A stretch of DNA of 64,000 nt from Arsukibacterium sp. UBA5043 (GCA_002415085.1 DIBV01000017.1:1-64000), one strand, 5' to 3'. Numbered from the stretch's first letter, positions 6,307 through 15,459 are shown. A program made the numbers and translations. The notes: generated by a model from the sequence alone, not told the origin.

Positions 6307-6945
6307 TTACTTTATTTCAATCAGCACCTCATTGCGGCGCAGCATGGGCAAGGTCATCGGTCCGTTGTAACCTGCCTCTATTGGTTCGCTAATAGCCGTG
6401 TAGCCGTTCGCATTAATCCAGTCTGTTAAAATATCGCGGTGTTTTGCAACGTTGCTTCTGCTAAGCGTGCCACTGAAAGTAATAGCGGCTACTTTGTAAT
6501 TTTTCAGCTCGGAAACCTTAACATCCGGATCGGTTGGCCTGGGTGTGGTTTGCAGGGCAAACTCTTTGGGCATCACAAATGACATCATCGCCCCGCCCGC
6601 CCTGTTGTCCATAAAAACCGGCGCGGTCATGGCAATTTCAGTGCCTTGATTGTTATTTTCAGCCTGCTCTTTCTCACCCATAAATACCGGTGCGGTCATT
6701 GATATTTCAGTTGCACCTTCATTCTCACCGCTGATATAGCGGAATAATTTACGAAAGGCACTGTTGCGCCCCCCGCCAGACATTTCAGCTGACACCAGTA
6801 CCATAGCGTCATAATTACGCACTTCAATTTTTTGTTCCGGCTCGGCTTTCAACAGCGTGTAAGGCGCAGTTTCAACATTACTCTGACCAAATACCGAGCA
6901 GCCTGCTAACAATAATGACGCAATAACAGAGAGTAAAAATTTCAC
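6307..6945 (-). CDS. SOUL family heme-binding lipoprotein
   Basis: A 212-residue lipoprotein (L-L-A-G-C16). The mature part is a SOUL/HEBP domain: E-V-R-N-Y-D-A-M near residue 42, two repeats of E-I/A-M-T-A-P-V-F-M (about 79-88 and 103-112), and A-I-T-F-S-G-T-L-S near 155. The C-terminus has the family's Y-N-G-P-M-T-L-P-M-L-R-R-N-E-V. SOUL proteins bind heme or tetrapyrroles in eukaryotes; the bacterial exported forms are uncharacterised. It is a single-gene unit divergent from the AraC-type regulator at 7112. Confidence 0.88.
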   Translation of the reverse strand: MKFLLSVIASLLLAGCSVFGQSNVETAPYTLLKAEPEQKIEVRNYDAMVLVSAEMSGGGRNSAFRKLFRYISGENEGATEISMTAPVFMGEKEQAENNNQGTEIAMTAPVFMDNRAGGAMMSFVMPKEFALQTTPRPTDPDVKVSELKNYKVAAITFSGTLSRSNVAKHRDILTDWINANGYTAISEPIEAGYNGPMTLPMLRRNEVLIEIK

Positions 6946-7111
6946 GGTACATCCTTAACTTGGTCAATGATAAGGCTTATACGGGGAATATGGCTGGGTG
7001 GACTAACTTATTGCTGCTGGCTTATTGCTGCTAACAACTCATGGTTCGACATTAGCACTATGAAAAGATAGACTTTCGCCCTGTTATATTTCTAACGTAA
7101 TACATATAAGA

Positions 7112-8233
7112 ATGTCGCAAACTCAGACTTTAATATTGGCCATTGGCGTGTTTCAGGGCTTGCTGTTATTCACACTTTTAATAAGTGATAAGCGGGTTAA
7201 CTACGCCAGTAAATTACTGGGTTTACAATGCCTGTTAATAGCAACCAGCTTTGTGTTACCGCTAATTGTTTCCGCCGGAGAAAGCCAATTTGCCTGGATG
7301 ATTGGCTTGCTGGTATTTTTACCCGCCTGTTATGGCGCGCTTACTTACTTGTATTGCCGAACAGCAATCACCGGCTCGGCACTTAAACACCGCGATATGT
7401 TACATCTATTGCCATTGGTACTCTGCTATCTGCTCAATTATGACCTGCTATTTTCGGCTGAAAAGGCACTAAACTTTGTTACAACGGCTGAAACCACTCT
7501 TTTAAAACATAACCTGACAAAAGTTGTGTTCTACGGTCAGGCCATAGTTTATGCCGCATTATTAATTAGCATGGTCAGTCGCTACCAGGCTAAAGCTAAA
7601 CAAACATTATCGTCTTATAACCCGGATATATTCAGCTGGCTATGGAGCCTGACTATCTTCATGGTGGCAATATGGGTTTTAAAGGTGTTGTTCTATTTTA
7701 TCAGCCCGGCGCCTGTGATAAATATTGTGGCCGATTGTCTGCTGGTGATCTTGATTTATTTTGTTGCTATTGTGCAGTGGCGCAACCCTGGCCTGTTTCA
7801 TATTCAGCAACTTGCAAAACAACGGCAGCAGCCGAAACTTAAACCGTCCTCTAATGGCTTATTAGAGCAAGATATGCGTTCAGACATTTTTCAAATGGTA
7901 CAAGACCAGGTCAAACAACAGGCTTTGTATCGGGATAGTCAACTCACCTTGGTCGCCCTTGCACAACATGTTGGGGTCAGCGTCCATCATTTGTCGGAGA
8001 CGTTAAATCAGTACGGTGGCAAGAACTTTAATCAATTTATTAACGAGTATCGGGTGGCAGAAGTGTGTGCGCAACTCGACCATAACAGTGAACGAACATT
8101 ACTTGATCTGGCGCTGGATGCAGGTTTTGCTTCAAAAAGCAGTTTCAATGCCATCTTTAAAAAGCACACCGGGCAAAGCCCAAGCCAGTATCGAAGCCAG
8201 CCACCTGCCACTGCTGTTTCAACTAAGTTTTGA
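7112..8233 (+). CDS. Membrane-anchored AraC family transcriptional regulator
   Basis: A 373-residue protein. Residues 1-230 form about seven hydrophobic helices, as in AraC proteins with an integral membrane sensor. A short linker of K/Q residues follows. The last 100 residues are an AraC double helix-turn-helix (L-V-A-L-A-Q-H-V-G-V-S, then L-L-D-L-A-L-D-A-G-F-A-S-K-S-S-F-N-A-I-F-K-K-H-T-G-Q-S-P split over the second helix pair). It probably senses an envelope or membrane signal. The amidohydrolase gene 120 bases downstream on the same strand is a plausible target. Confidence 0.85.
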   Translation: MSQTQTLILAIGVFQGLLLFTLLISDKRVNYASKLLGLQCLLIATSFVLPLIVSAGESQFAWMIGLLVFLPACYGALTYLYCRTAITGSALKHRDMLHLLPLVLCYLLNYDLLFSAEKALNFVTTAETTLLKHNLTKVVFYGQAIVYAALLISMVSRYQAKAKQTLSSYNPDIFSWLWSLTIFMVAIWVLKVLFYFISPAPVINIVADCLLVILIYFVAIVQWRNPGLFHIQQLAKQRQQPKLKPSSNGLLEQDMRSDIFQMVQDQVKQQALYRDSQLTLVALAQHVGVSVHHLSETLNQYGGKNFNQFINEYRVAEVCAQLDHNSERTLLDLALDAGFASKSSFNAIFKKHTGQSPSQYRSQPPATAVSTKF

Positions 8234-8355
8234 GTTAGTTTTAAACGCGTCCAGCTTGAAATATACCAGAATAGACGTCTAATCTTATAAATCCGGACGC
8301 CCCCGTCCCGCTTCCCTGTTTAAATTGAGCCATCGATAACAGATGGAACCTAACT

Positions 8356-9882
8356 ATGTTAAAAACACTTTCGAAATGGCTTATTGGTCTGGTAATTTGC
8401 GCAGCAATTTTTGTCTCGGCATATCTGGTTTGGTTTAAACAGGGCGTCAATTTTATTTATGGCGCTCATACCGCCGAGGTCGATCATACCGTTTTTGCTA
8501 CAGCGGTTGAGCTGACAGCAATTACCAATGTCAATGTCCTGTCGCCGGACGGGCAAGCGATGCTTGCTGGCAGGACAGTAGTGATAAATGACGGCAAGAT
8601 TATTTCAGTTACTGTCGGTGGCACTGCACCTGCAGATGCCAAGGTTATTAATGGCCATGGTAAATATCTTATTCCCGGCCTGGTCGATTCACACGCCCAT
8701 CTTCTGCAAAGCCCTAATGATCTGTTGCTTTACGTCGCCAACGGTGTCACCCATATACGTGATCTGGGGGGGCCGGCAGAACGATTGCAATTACGTGATG
8801 AAATTGAGCAAGGTCGCACCGGCCCACGGCTATTTGTTTCATCACCGGCGATAGATTCAATGGGCCTGCTAGAGGGCGCTTTTTGGGAATTAATCACCTT
8901 CCACAAAAACACCCACGATGCAGAGCACGCCAAAAGAATGGTTAAAAAGTTTGCAGAGCAAGGTTACGATGCCATTAAAATCTATCACCTTGATATGCCA
9001 AGCTACCGCGCTGTAAACGAACTGGCTGCCGAACTCGGTGTGCCGACAACCGGACATTTCCCGTTGGCATTTGAGCTATCAGAACTTGCCGTAACACAGC
9101 AAACAGAAGTTGGCCATCTTGAGGAAATTGTCCGGGTACTGATCCGTGAATTTGGCTCTATCAATGACCAAGGCCGCGATGCATTCTATGCCCACGTAAC
9201 AGAGCGCAGCAATGACATTATCGATGATCTGCTGGCGAACGACATTACCGTCAACTCAGTACTGTGGTTTATGGAAAGTATCCATGACCAATTCAGTAAT
9301 CTTGAACTGGCCTTATCGGAAGTGGCTATTGAATACGCCAACCCTGGTATTGTTGAAGGCACCAAAGACTCTGAAGAATTTAAAGTCGGCTGGTTACCCG
9401 GTTACAACCAATTCGAGGCCACCAGTACACCGTCAGAAGAAATCTATAATAAGAATGATATTTTCTGGCAAGCCCGGGAGAAAGCACATCACATTCTGTT
9501 AAAAGCAATGGTCAGCCGTGGCGTTAATATCGTCGCCGGCACAGACGCTGGCGCAAATTTAGTCGTACCCGGCTTTTCAATCCATGATGAACTAACATCA
9601 CTTAATATGGCTGGCATGAGCCCAGCCCAAACACTCGCTACTGCCACTAAGAACCCGGCTGAGTTGATGAAGAGCAATGCCGGAATTATTGCAGTAGGTC
9701 GACGTGCCGATCTGGTTTTGCTCAGCAAGAACCCACTGAGCGATATCAACAACACCCGGGCAATCGACACCGTGATCCTGAATGGCCGGGTATATGGCCG
9801 CACGCAGCTTGATGCTATGCTGGAAGCTGTTAAGGACGCCAATGCGAGTAGTCGAAAGATCAGCATCGACCAGTATCTGTAG
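8356..9882 (+). CDS. Exported or membrane-anchored amidohydrolase
   Basis: A 508-residue metal-dependent hydrolase of the amidohydrolase/imidazolonepropionase type. Residues 7-27 are a membrane anchor or signal. The TIM-barrel metal site is seen as D-S-H-A-H (His113, His115), with H-I-R-D-L-G-G-P soon after and K-I-Y-H, G-H-F-P, G-H-L-E-E further on. G-T-D-A-G-A-N gives the last metal Asp. The end A-V-G-R-R-A-D-L-V-L-L-S-K-N-P-L is the composite beta-sandwich signature. Related enzymes include prolidase-like and organophosphate-acting peptidases; the substrate cannot be assigned. An AraC-type regulator lies just upstream. Confidence 0.88.
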   Translation: MLKTLSKWLIGLVICAAIFVSAYLVWFKQGVNFIYGAHTAEVDHTVFATAVELTAITNVNVLSPDGQAMLAGRTVVINDGKIISVTVGGTAPADAKVINGHGKYLIPGLVDSHAHLLQSPNDLLLYVANGVTHIRDLGGPAERLQLRDEIEQGRTGPRLFVSSPAIDSMGLLEGAFWELITFHKNTHDAEHAKRMVKKFAEQGYDAIKIYHLDMPSYRAVNELAAELGVPTTGHFPLAFELSELAVTQQTEVGHLEEIVRVLIREFGSINDQGRDAFYAHVTERSNDIIDDLLANDITVNSVLWFMESIHDQFSNLELALSEVAIEYANPGIVEGTKDSEEFKVGWLPGYNQFEATSTPSEEIYNKNDIFWQAREKAHHILLKAMVSRGVNIVAGTDAGANLVVPGFSIHDELTSLNMAGMSPAQTLATATKNPAELMKSNAGIIAVGRRADLVLLSKNPLSDINNTRAIDTVILNGRVYGRTQLDAMLEAVKDANASSRKISIDQYL

Positions 9883-9922
9883 TCGATATTGCAAGCTCAG
9901 CGTGCCGCGATAGACTGACATT

Positions 9923-10510
9923 TCATTGCGGCACCTGCCAGCCCTGCTCCAGCTTCGCTTTGCACACCGGGTTGCCCTCTGCCACCAATGACTCGGCAAA
10001 AAACCATTCCTTAAATACTTGCCACTCGTCATTAATCGGGCTTAGGCAGCGGCCATTGGCCTGACTGGCAAACACCTCTTCTGTGCATTGCGGGGTATCA
10101 GGTAACTTGCCGCGGTAGGCATAAGCATACACCACCTGGCAGTGATTACTGACATAAGTACGAAACACCACCAACCAGCCTTGCTGATAACGCACCAGGC
10201 TAAAACTTGGGATCTGATGCTCAACTGCCGTGGCAATTATCTCAGGTGCCTCTGCCTGCTCCAGTAAAGCCAGCTCGCCGTCCACACGCTGGCGGATCTG
10301 GATTTTTTCACCGCGGCGCCAGGCAAAACCATCATATTCAGTGGTATCAGCCGCTGCTGTCAGTGCATTTAGGCCGTCCAGATCACGGCTGACTTGCTGA
10401 CGGATAGTCCGCTCAATCTGCTGTGCTTCAGTTAACGTTTGCATATTATCGCAAGCGGTTAACAGCAACCCAGTTGTAGCAATCATTAATAATCTAAACA
10501 CCATTTGCAC
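9923..10510 (-). CDS. Lipoprotein of unknown function linked to crcB
   Basis: A 195-residue protein with a lipobox (L-L-T-A-C20). The mature domain is mixed, with four cysteines in its second half (H-C-Q-V-V, T-Q-C-T-E-E, R-C-L-S, V-C-K-A-K) that could form two disulfides in the periplasm. I do not recognise a family. Its start overlaps the 3' end of the crcB gene at 10494 by 17 bases, so it is probably translated from the same transcript as the two crcB genes. Confidence 0.6.
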   Translation of the reverse strand: MQMVFRLLMIATTGLLLTACDNMQTLTEAQQIERTIRQQVSRDLDGLNALTAAADTTEYDGFAWRRGEKIQIRQRVDGELALLEQAEAPEIIATAVEHQIPSFSLVRYQQGWLVVFRTYVSNHCQVVYAYAYRGKLPDTPQCTEEVFASQANGRCLSPINDEWQVFKEWFFAESLVAEGNPVCKAKLEQGWQVPQ

Positions 10511-10919
10511 CTTTGTCAGACGAATTGACCTTGTTTATCTTCTCGCCAAGCGTTAAGCCTGCCCAACAGGCAGCCAGCCAGAGTATCAGCGATACTGCAA
10601 CATACGCGAATGCCTGCGCTGTCTGACCGGCCTGCAATAATTGCATAAACTCCAGACTGAACAGGGAAAAGGTAGTAAACCCCGCACAAACGCCACTTAG
10701 CATAAATTGTTTTTGCCAGGCAGATACCGGCCAGCGGCCATTTTCGCCGGTCAGGCTGACATAACAGCCAATCCAGAACGAGCCAACCATATTAACCAGC
10801 AAGGTGGTGACAGGCAGATCCGCGGCCTGGGTCAGCAGTAATAATGAGCAGCCAAACCGCAGCATGGCGCCCAGTGCACTGCCAAGGCCCACTGCTGCAT
10901 ATAAACCCGGTTTTACCAT
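10494..10919 (-). CDS. crcB: CrcB/Fluc fluoride ion channel subunit
   Basis: A 141-residue protein with four hydrophobic segments. It has the CrcB features: G-A-L-G-A-M-L-R-F near residue 14, T-T-L-L-V-N-M-V-G-S-F near 39, and G-F-T-T-F-S-L-F-S near 80, which contains both phenylalanines of the Phe box. Fluc channels are dual-topology dimers that export fluoride. A second crcB gene lies directly upstream with a 7-base overlap, so the pair may form a heterodimer as in two-gene Fluc systems. It is longer than a typical 125-residue subunit because of its C-terminal tail. Confidence 0.9.
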   Translation of the reverse strand: MVKPGLYAAVGLGSALGAMLRFGCSLLLLTQAADLPVTTLLVNMVGSFWIGCYVSLTGENGRWPVSAWQKQFMLSGVCAGFTTFSLFSLEFMQLLQAGQTAQAFAYVAVSLILWLAACWAGLTLGEKINKVNSSDKGANGV

Positions 10920-11308
10920 ATCAGATTACCCAGCTTAAAACCGACCAATACCAGGCTTAAACACAAGCCAAATGATAAACCAATATTCAGCAGAACCTGA
11001 CGGTAATGATGACTTTGCCACAAGATAAGGGTTTGCAGGCTGAATGACGATACCGTACTGTAACTGCCCAGCAAACCGCCAGCAATAACCTGCCCCCAGC
11101 CAGTATATGCAGGAAAGACCGCCAGCCAGGCGGCCAGCAACCCCATCATCAGCGCCGCACTGCTGTTTACCAGCAAGGTACCAAGCGGAAACTGCACGCC
11201 CCATCTTCTGGCAATGACATTGGCTATAGCAAAACGCAGCATGCCGCCGACTGCTGCGGCTAATGCCAGCGCGACTAATAATAATGCGGTATGGATTTGT
11301 AGGCTCAA
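10913..11308 (-). CDS. crcB: CrcB/Fluc fluoride channel, second (divergent) subunit
   Basis: A 131-residue, four-helix protein starting at TTG. It carries G-G-M-L-R-F near residue 21, P-L-G-T-L-L-V-N-S near 41, and S-Y-S-T-V-S-S-F-S near 82. In the last motif the first Phe-box phenylalanine is replaced by valine, unlike the neighbouring subunit. This asymmetry is consistent with an obligate heterodimer in which one pore is degenerate. It is the first gene of a three-gene unit (crcB, crcB, lipoprotein). I looked for a fluoride riboswitch upstream and saw none. Confidence 0.88.
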   Translation of the reverse strand: MSLQIHTALLLVALALAAAVGGMLRFAIANVIARRWGVQFPLGTLLVNSSAALMMGLLAAWLAVFPAYTGWGQVIAGGLLGSYSTVSSFSLQTLILWQSHHYRQVLLNIGLSFGLCLSLVLVGFKLGNLIW

Positions 11309-11346
11309 CAGTTCTGTTTAATCATATAAGATGGCCAATGCTGCTG

Positions 11347-11375
11347 ACACTAGCGGCGTGACTTTCCACTGTCAA
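11347..11375 (-). promoter_or_regulatory. Candidate sigma-70 promoter for the crcB operon
   Basis: On the minus strand TTGACA (11375-11370) is separated by 17 bases from TAGTGT (11352-11347), about 38 bases before the TTG start at 11308. The -35 is perfect and the -10 is weak. Confidence 0.35.
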
Positions 11376-11454
11376 GCGATCTACGGTCTGGTAATTTGCG
11401 GTCAAGCAATTTACAGCCCAAAAGGCGCTGGCGGATTTTAATGTCACACTCTGT

Positions 11455-12927
11455 TTAGTCACTCTGAGTGTTCATTAGTAATAACAACTGGTTGCGTTGC
11501 CCCTCCTTATCCTGCGCATCAAATGGCAACACAATATCATCTTTACCGTTGCCGGTAAGATCAGCAACCATTACTTTGCGGGCATCACGAGGCAGCGGCA
11601 GTTTTACCCGCTCAGAGCGGCGACTGAATAACCGTTCGGGTTCAGGGCTGTAAAATCTCAGCTCGTCACCGCCCTCACCAACAATCAGGCTTTGCTGGTC
11701 GCTGCCGTCCAGATCAGCCAGCTCGAATAACGGCATATCGTAGCGCAGGTTGCTGATACTGACATCGATAACCGCATTCTGCTGAAAATCGGCTTTGCTG
11801 TTGTACTGGCGCTGGCCATTTAACAGGTAAAAGTCGATATCCAGGTTAGCACTGCCTCTGAGCAATACCCGCACTATCGTACCCACCCCAAAATGGGTGC
11901 TGGAAATATAAAAGTCTTTGCGGCCATCAGCGTTAAAATCGTCGATCATCACGGCAATTGGCGAGGTATCAGTCGTTATCTGAGTTTCGGGTTCAGCATT
12001 GAACTGCAAACCGGTGACAGATTGTTTGCCAAAATGCACCCGAAAGCTGTTGGTACGCTCCAGCGCATCGGCCAGTTGCTCGCGATTAACGACAATATCG
12101 GCAATACCATCGCCGTCAATATCAGTAATATCCCGCACACTGTCGATATTCTGACCGGTGTAGCTGCGTCCGGCGTCGTTACGCTGGTCAGCTTGCTGTT
12201 CAGTCGACAATGCCACCGGCCAGTTCTGAGTAACCGGCTCGGTGTTAAATGCGCCGTCCGCTAACTGATAAAACACCTGAAATTTGCCGCCGGCAATAAA
12301 TACCAGATCACGCCGGCCGTCTAAATCAACATCAGCAATATAATAGCGCCTGGGTTCATAGCTCGGGCTGTCGCGCCAACTGGTCACCAGCGCATCAATG
12401 TTCAGTGAATATTGCTTAAAGCTACCATCGGCTTGCTGCCGGAATAAATGACTGTGATTAAAATCCGGTATCAAAAAATCGGCGCGCTCACTACCAAGTT
12501 GCAGCACAAACTCGCTGCTGCGCAAGCGGTTTTTATCTAAAACCCGGTACAGTGACGAACTGCTGATTAACGGCTCAGTCTGGCCAGCTTGCGGGTAATA
12601 GACGCTAATCCCATCCAGGGTTAAAAAAACCAGAGCCTGCCGGCTAACGGGCCCATTTTGCGCTCTGTCAGTTTCAATTAGCCTGGCCTGGCTGAAATAC
12701 TGGGCATTGGCAGGAATAGCAACGGGTTGGACGTTAAAATCGCCGGCTAAATTTACCAGACTTAACCAGCGCTCAAACTGGCTGAAGCCCGACACCGCCA
12801 GTAGTTTTGCATCTTCCAGATGCACCATACTGCCATTGGCCGGATGGCCAAGCTCAATGGTAACTTTATCAAACTGCATGGCCATCGCCGAGCCGCTGAT
12901 ACAGGCTAATAATAAAAACCGATACAT
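11455..12927 (-). CDS. Exported FG-GAP/VCBS repeat protein
   Basis: About 490 residues from the second possible ATG, at 12927; an ATG at 12939 is also possible but has its GGGA too close. A signal peptide (M-Y-R-F, hydrophobic core, G-S-A-M-A) precedes a beta-propeller-like body. Calcium-binding FG-GAP/VCBS motifs recur: D-V-D-L-D-G-R-R-D-L-V-F, D-I-D-G-D-G-I-A-D-I-V-V, D-F-N-A-D-G-R-K-D-F-Y-I and D-L-T-G-N-G-K-D-D-I-V-L-P. Such proteins are periplasmic or surface-exposed; no enzymatic domain is seen, and a ligand cannot be named. It is a single-gene unit. Confidence 0.82.
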   Translation of the reverse strand: MYRFLLLACISGSAMAMQFDKVTIELGHPANGSMVHLEDAKLLAVSGFSQFERWLSLVNLAGDFNVQPVAIPANAQYFSQARLIETDRAQNGPVSRQALVFLTLDGISVYYPQAGQTEPLISSSSLYRVLDKNRLRSSEFVLQLGSERADFLIPDFNHSHLFRQQADGSFKQYSLNIDALVTSWRDSPSYEPRRYYIADVDLDGRRDLVFIAGGKFQVFYQLADGAFNTEPVTQNWPVALSTEQQADQRNDAGRSYTGQNIDSVRDITDIDGDGIADIVVNREQLADALERTNSFRVHFGKQSVTGLQFNAEPETQITTDTSPIAVMIDDFNADGRKDFYISSTHFGVGTIVRVLLRGSANLDIDFYLLNGQRQYNSKADFQQNAVIDVSISNLRYDMPLFELADLDGSDQQSLIVGEGGDELRFYSPEPERLFSRRSERVKLPLPRDARKVMVADLTGNGKDDIVLPFDAQDKEGQRNQLLLLMNTQSD

Positions 12928-13048
12928 AAGTAACGCCATCCCTGAATAATGCGTATGAGTGGTTGTGGCCGCTATATTAGCGGAAAAGGTAAGGTAAGCA
13001 ATATCATACAGGAAAAGTGAACGCCTGGATCAAGCCTTGGGGTAGCGT

Positions 13049-13816
13049 TTACAACACGGTTTGCTTTAAGCGATTAACTTCGCCCGACGCTAGCATTAAC
13101 TGCCACTGCTGTTGTAACTGCAAGTACATAGCGTTATCGATTGATTTACGGCTAAAAGCGAAATAAACCGGGTTGTTATGAATCACAAAAAGTTTACGGT
13201 ATGCGTGTTGTAAATCATTCTGCTCGAGTAGCTCGTCGACAGTAGCCTCGTCCTCCAGTGAGGCCATTACCCGGCCCGACACCAACATGGCCAGTTTTTG
13301 CTGGTTGCCGGCAGCAGCAAAAATCCGGGGTATTAACGCCGGGTTGTCTTGCAATAATTGCTGCCACAGTGGGCCATAATAAGCGCCATCAGCCACCGAG
13401 ATTGCACCGTCTAACTCAACCAACTGTTGTAAGCTTTTGACAGAATCAGGCACCCGCTCTGAGGCAACCACAACCATTCGCTCAATATGGTGCGGGCCGA
13501 CAAAATAGCTGTAACTGGCACGCTCGTCAGTCTCAGACATGCCTACCATAATATCCAGCTGGCCGTCCTCGAGCATTTTCATTGCCCTACCGGCAGGTAA
13601 ATCAACAAGCTGCAAAGTACAATTTATTTTGCTCACCAGCGTGTTTAACAGCGCATAATACTGCTGCGAAACCTGCGTATTGTTAAACGAGCCCGCAGCA
13701 GCATGCTGCTGTTCAGATTCAACCCGAACTGTTAGCTTGCATAATGAAACTGGCTCAGCCAGGGTGACAGGGCTGATTAACAGCAGCACAGCGAATAATA
13801 TTACAAATAACTTCAT
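13049..13816 (-). CDS. Periplasmic solute-binding (SBP_bac_3-like) protein
   Basis: About 255 residues from the ATG at 13816, which opens a clean signal peptide (M-K-L-F, hydrophobic core, T-L-A-E). The mature part follows the family 3 amino-acid-binding fold: D-L-P-A-G-R-A-M-K-M-L-E-D-G-Q-L-D-I-M-V-G-M-S near residue 80, and V-A-D-G-A-Y-Y-G near 140. No transporter permease or ATPase is nearby. It therefore belongs to the orphan exported binding proteins common in Alteromonadales, whose ligands are mostly unknown. Confidence 0.78.
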   Translation of the reverse strand: MKLFVILFAVLLLISPVTLAEPVSLCKLTVRVESEQQHAAAGSFNNTQVSQQYYALLNTLVSKINCTLQLVDLPAGRAMKMLEDGQLDIMVGMSETDERASYSYFVGPHHIERMVVVASERVPDSVKSLQQLVELDGAISVADGAYYGPLWQQLLQDNPALIPRIFAAAGNQQKLAMLVSGRVMASLEDEATVDELLEQNDLQHAYRKLFVIHNNPVYFAFSRKSIDNAMYLQLQQQWQLMLASGEVNRLKQTVL

Positions 13817-13984
13817 ATGCGGAATTAACAACCCTTACCACGTCCGAATTGCCGACACTATATCCCTGCTGCTGTATCGCATCAAGCGACACTGCCGGAG
13901 ATGCGGCAATTATTAGTCAATACCAGCAACCAATAGTTGATATTTTATCAGCCGGGCGATTTTCTGGCAGCAGCAAGCATACCT

Positions 13985-14392
13985 TTACATTTTGTCAGGC
14001 CGGCGCAGCGCGGTACCAAGCACCAATGCAAAGCAAGTCAGCACAAATACTTTGTTAACAAACCAGTTGGTCCGCCAGATGCTCCACTCGGGATCGGCCA
14101 GAAAACGGCCGAGCAGCGTGCAGATAATGGCAATTTCAATTACCGCCATGCCAATGGCCAGTGCCCGGGTATAGGGCGGGCGGGCCAACAGCGCCCAGCC
14201 CAGCCAGATATGGGCAAGTGGCCAGAAATCCCAGTAAACATAGCGCATCAAAGATTCGTCATACACCAGCGCATAGGCCATCGGAAACAGATATTTTATA
14301 AACAGCGTCCAGACGGCAAGGATAAATAGCAAATGGGCCAGAAAAACAAGCCAGCTACTGGAAGAATGTTGGTTAGGCTGACCCCGTGGCAT
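13985..14392 (-). CDS. Four-helix membrane protein, unknown
   Basis: 135 residues from the ATG at 14392. A longer start at 14458 is possible, but its extra 22 residues look non-native. Hydrophobic segments lie at about 14-37, 55-69, 75-95 and 110-125 with many tryptophans (Y-W-D-F-W-P-L-A-H-I-W-L-G-W). No family is recognised. Single gene. Confidence 0.55.
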   Translation of the reverse strand: MPRGQPNQHSSSSWLVFLAHLLFILAVWTLFIKYLFPMAYALVYDESLMRYVYWDFWPLAHIWLGWALLARPPYTRALAIGMAVIEIAIICTLLGRFLADPEWSIWRTNWFVNKVFVLTCFALVLGTALRRPDKM

Positions 14393-14501
14393 AGTGATGT
14401 CCTGCAAGACACAGCATTTTAGTATTACACCGGACTGCTTGTGCATGTTAAACATCAAGCATAGGTAAAATGTTTGCGCTGTTCCAATACCTCGTAATAA
14501 A

Positions 14502-14524
14502 AAGGCCAGCGGGATGCTGGCCTT
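14502..14524 (-). terminator. Rho-independent terminator of the DUF1338 gene
   Basis: The stem AAGGCCAGC/GCTGGCCTT with a 5-base loop is followed by TTTTT on the minus strand, directly after the gene ending at 14557. Confidence 0.85.
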
Positions 14525-14556
14525 GATAACGCAGTTATTGCTTAGCGGGCATGATT

Positions 14557-15360
14557 TTAACGCGCGTTTGTGCTTTCAAAAATTTTATCGGCTGAGGCGG
14601 CAACAAAACCGCTGTAAAGCATGCCGCAGCTTAACGGGTAGCGGCGGGCAAATTCATAGAAGCAGCTGGGAATAGTGGCAACGGTGTCGCTGAACTGCAC
14701 CGGATGCAGGTCAGCCAGGGTGGATGACTGCTCCAGGTACACCTCAGGCGTGCCTTTAATTTCGCCACCGGACGTATTCAGTAAAAAGCCGGCTTGTTTC
14801 AGCTCAGTATTTACCTGCTGTAAGCTGTCAAAGCTGGCCAGCTCGTTGACGCTGACGGTAAAATGGTTAGCCCGGTAACCCCAGGCGGCAACCCAGGCGG
14901 CGTATTCACTCTCAGCCAGCAGCTTTTCATAGGTAGCCTGGCTTACCTGCCAGTGAGCACCGCTGTATAAAAAGTTATCCGCCGTTACGGCCTCTTCTGG
15001 TATTTGCGCAACCAGTTCGGTAATGGTGTCACGTAAAAAGGCCGAGCATTTATCTAACAGTAATTCCGAGATAAACACTTTAGGCTGATTGCGATCCGGG
15101 TGCTCAAAATGTTTGGCGTACAGCTTTTTCGCTTCAAAGTGATACTCACCGCACTCTTCATAACCTAAGGCTAAAAAATGAGCCGCCAGTTTATTCAGGC
15201 TTACTTTATCAAGGTTAAAGGTACGCAGCGCTATATGGTCGTTTATTACATCATCCTGTTGTGATGAACCCAGCAGCTGGTGCACTTTTTTGGCCGACGG
15301 TGTTACCGCTACATAGTCTTGCCATAAGTTGGCGAACAGGGCATTTACATCAGTGTGCAT
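14557..15360 (-). CDS. DUF1338 protein, 2-oxoadipate dioxygenase/decarboxylase-like
   Basis: A 267-residue protein of the short DUF1338 form. It opens with L-F-A-N-L-W-Q-D-Y and has D-H-I-A-L-R-T-F near residue 41, whose His is a likely metal ligand. Y-R-A-N-H-F-T-V-S-V near 167 provides a second His, and the C-terminal Y-E-F-A-R-R-Y follows. The long form (HglS/YdcJ) is a non-heme iron 2-oxoadipate dioxygenase of lysine catabolism; transfer of that activity to this short form is inference. It lies downstream of astA on the same strand and could belong to an amino-acid catabolic cluster. Confidence 0.78.
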   Translation of the reverse strand: MHTDVNALFANLWQDYVAVTPSAKKVHQLLGSSQQDDVINDHIALRTFNLDKVSLNKLAAHFLALGYEECGEYHFEAKKLYAKHFEHPDRNQPKVFISELLLDKCSAFLRDTITELVAQIPEEAVTADNFLYSGAHWQVSQATYEKLLAESEYAAWVAAWGYRANHFTVSVNELASFDSLQQVNTELKQAGFLLNTSGGEIKGTPEVYLEQSSTLADLHPVQFSDTVATIPSCFYEFARRYPLSCGMLYSGFVAASADKIFESTNAR

Positions 15361-15459
15361 ATCTACTCCGGTTTAGGTCTGATCACAAAATTTTTTAAAG
15401 TTAAAGTTAAGGTTATTCAGTTTAATTATTGGCGCGCATTATATCAAAAAGGCGGCGAC

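Noticed and set aside
9902-9934. Terminator hairpin GTGCCGC/GCGGCAC between the amidohydrolase and the lipoprotein
   Set aside because: The 7-bp stem has a 19-base loop, no T-run, and overlaps the lipoprotein stop, so it is too weak to call.
11309-11454. Fluoride (crcB-motif) riboswitch upstream of the crcB operon
   Set aside because: Read on the minus strand, the leader lacks the conserved pseudoknot and GAUGG-type elements of that riboswitch.
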